Below are positions 64,000 to 64,000 of a stretch of 64,000 nt of DNA, piece by piece (position 1 is the first letter of the stretch; every line of letters begins with the position of its first letter). Location of the stretch: positions 22,447-86,446 of the IMG/VR virus record IMGVR_UViG_3300027806_000035; one strand, given 5' to 3'. The translations under genes were made by a program, and so were the position numbers. The notes beneath the pieces are model-generated. The model did not search any database, was not told where the DNA came from, and was given only the letters and a program-made list of their open reading frames with translations. The DNA is from a virus.

Positions 64000-64000
64000 C

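Noticed and set aside
1-64000. tRNA or rRNA genes and an integrase
   Set aside because: No T-loop-like GTTCGA context with a matching cloverleaf and no integrase-type catalytic pattern was found by eye. A tRNA search program would be needed to be certain.

Overview
The window is a tailed-phage genome (or a large part of one) from a cyanobacterial host, most likely a siphovirus of a Synechococcus/Cyanobium-like picocyanobacterium. The evidence is a complete siphovirus head, neck and tail gene order (terminase, portal, scaffold, capsid, neck, tail tube, frameshifted tail chaperone, 2466-residue tape measure, tail tip, fibres, lysis genes), a cyanobacterial-type group 2 sigma factor, the end of a ThyX-type thymidylate synthase, and fibre and small basic proteins of cyanophage type. 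No integrase, excisionase or clear lysogeny switch is visible. Most genes overlap by 1-4 bases or sit a few bases apart, and Shine-Dalgarno sites are rare.

Layout: (1) 1-4.8 kb: the thyX end and the sigma factor on the plus strand, then on the minus strand a P-loop-like protein, an HTH protein and an archaeo-eukaryotic-type primase. (2) 4.9-53.8 kb: the late region, almost all on the minus strand, so it is transcribed from right to left: small fibre and neck-type genes, HNH endonuclease, large terminase, portal, scaffold, a cluster of tiny basic proteins, capsid, neck, tail tube, G/GT chaperones, tape measure, a TnpB element, tail tip, fibres, lysin and holin-like genes. Rho-independent terminators separate the units. 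(3) 54.1-58.8 kb: a plus-strand operon of about a dozen small, mostly unrecognised genes with a divergent promoter region at its head. (4) 58.9-62.4 kb: a repeat-rich region with long dyads, two interspersed repeat families and a sixteen-copy iteron array next to a winged-helix protein, probably a replication origin. (5) 62.4-64 kb: a small-terminase-like gene and a compact operon of tiny genes that runs off the right edge.

The most unusual observations are two self-propagating elements in essential late genes. First, a TnpB (RNA-guided nuclease) gene sits in the last codons of the tape-measure gene. Its predicted guide is the original 3' end of that gene. The intact tape measure ends in the same ten amino acids, re-encoded with synonymous codons that break the match to the guide. 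This looks like a homing-type TnpB that repairs and immunises its insertion site. Second, a 159-residue mini-intein without an endonuclease splits the Walker A motif of the large terminase, and a free-standing HNH endonuclease gene lies directly upstream, an arrangement compatible with homing in trans.
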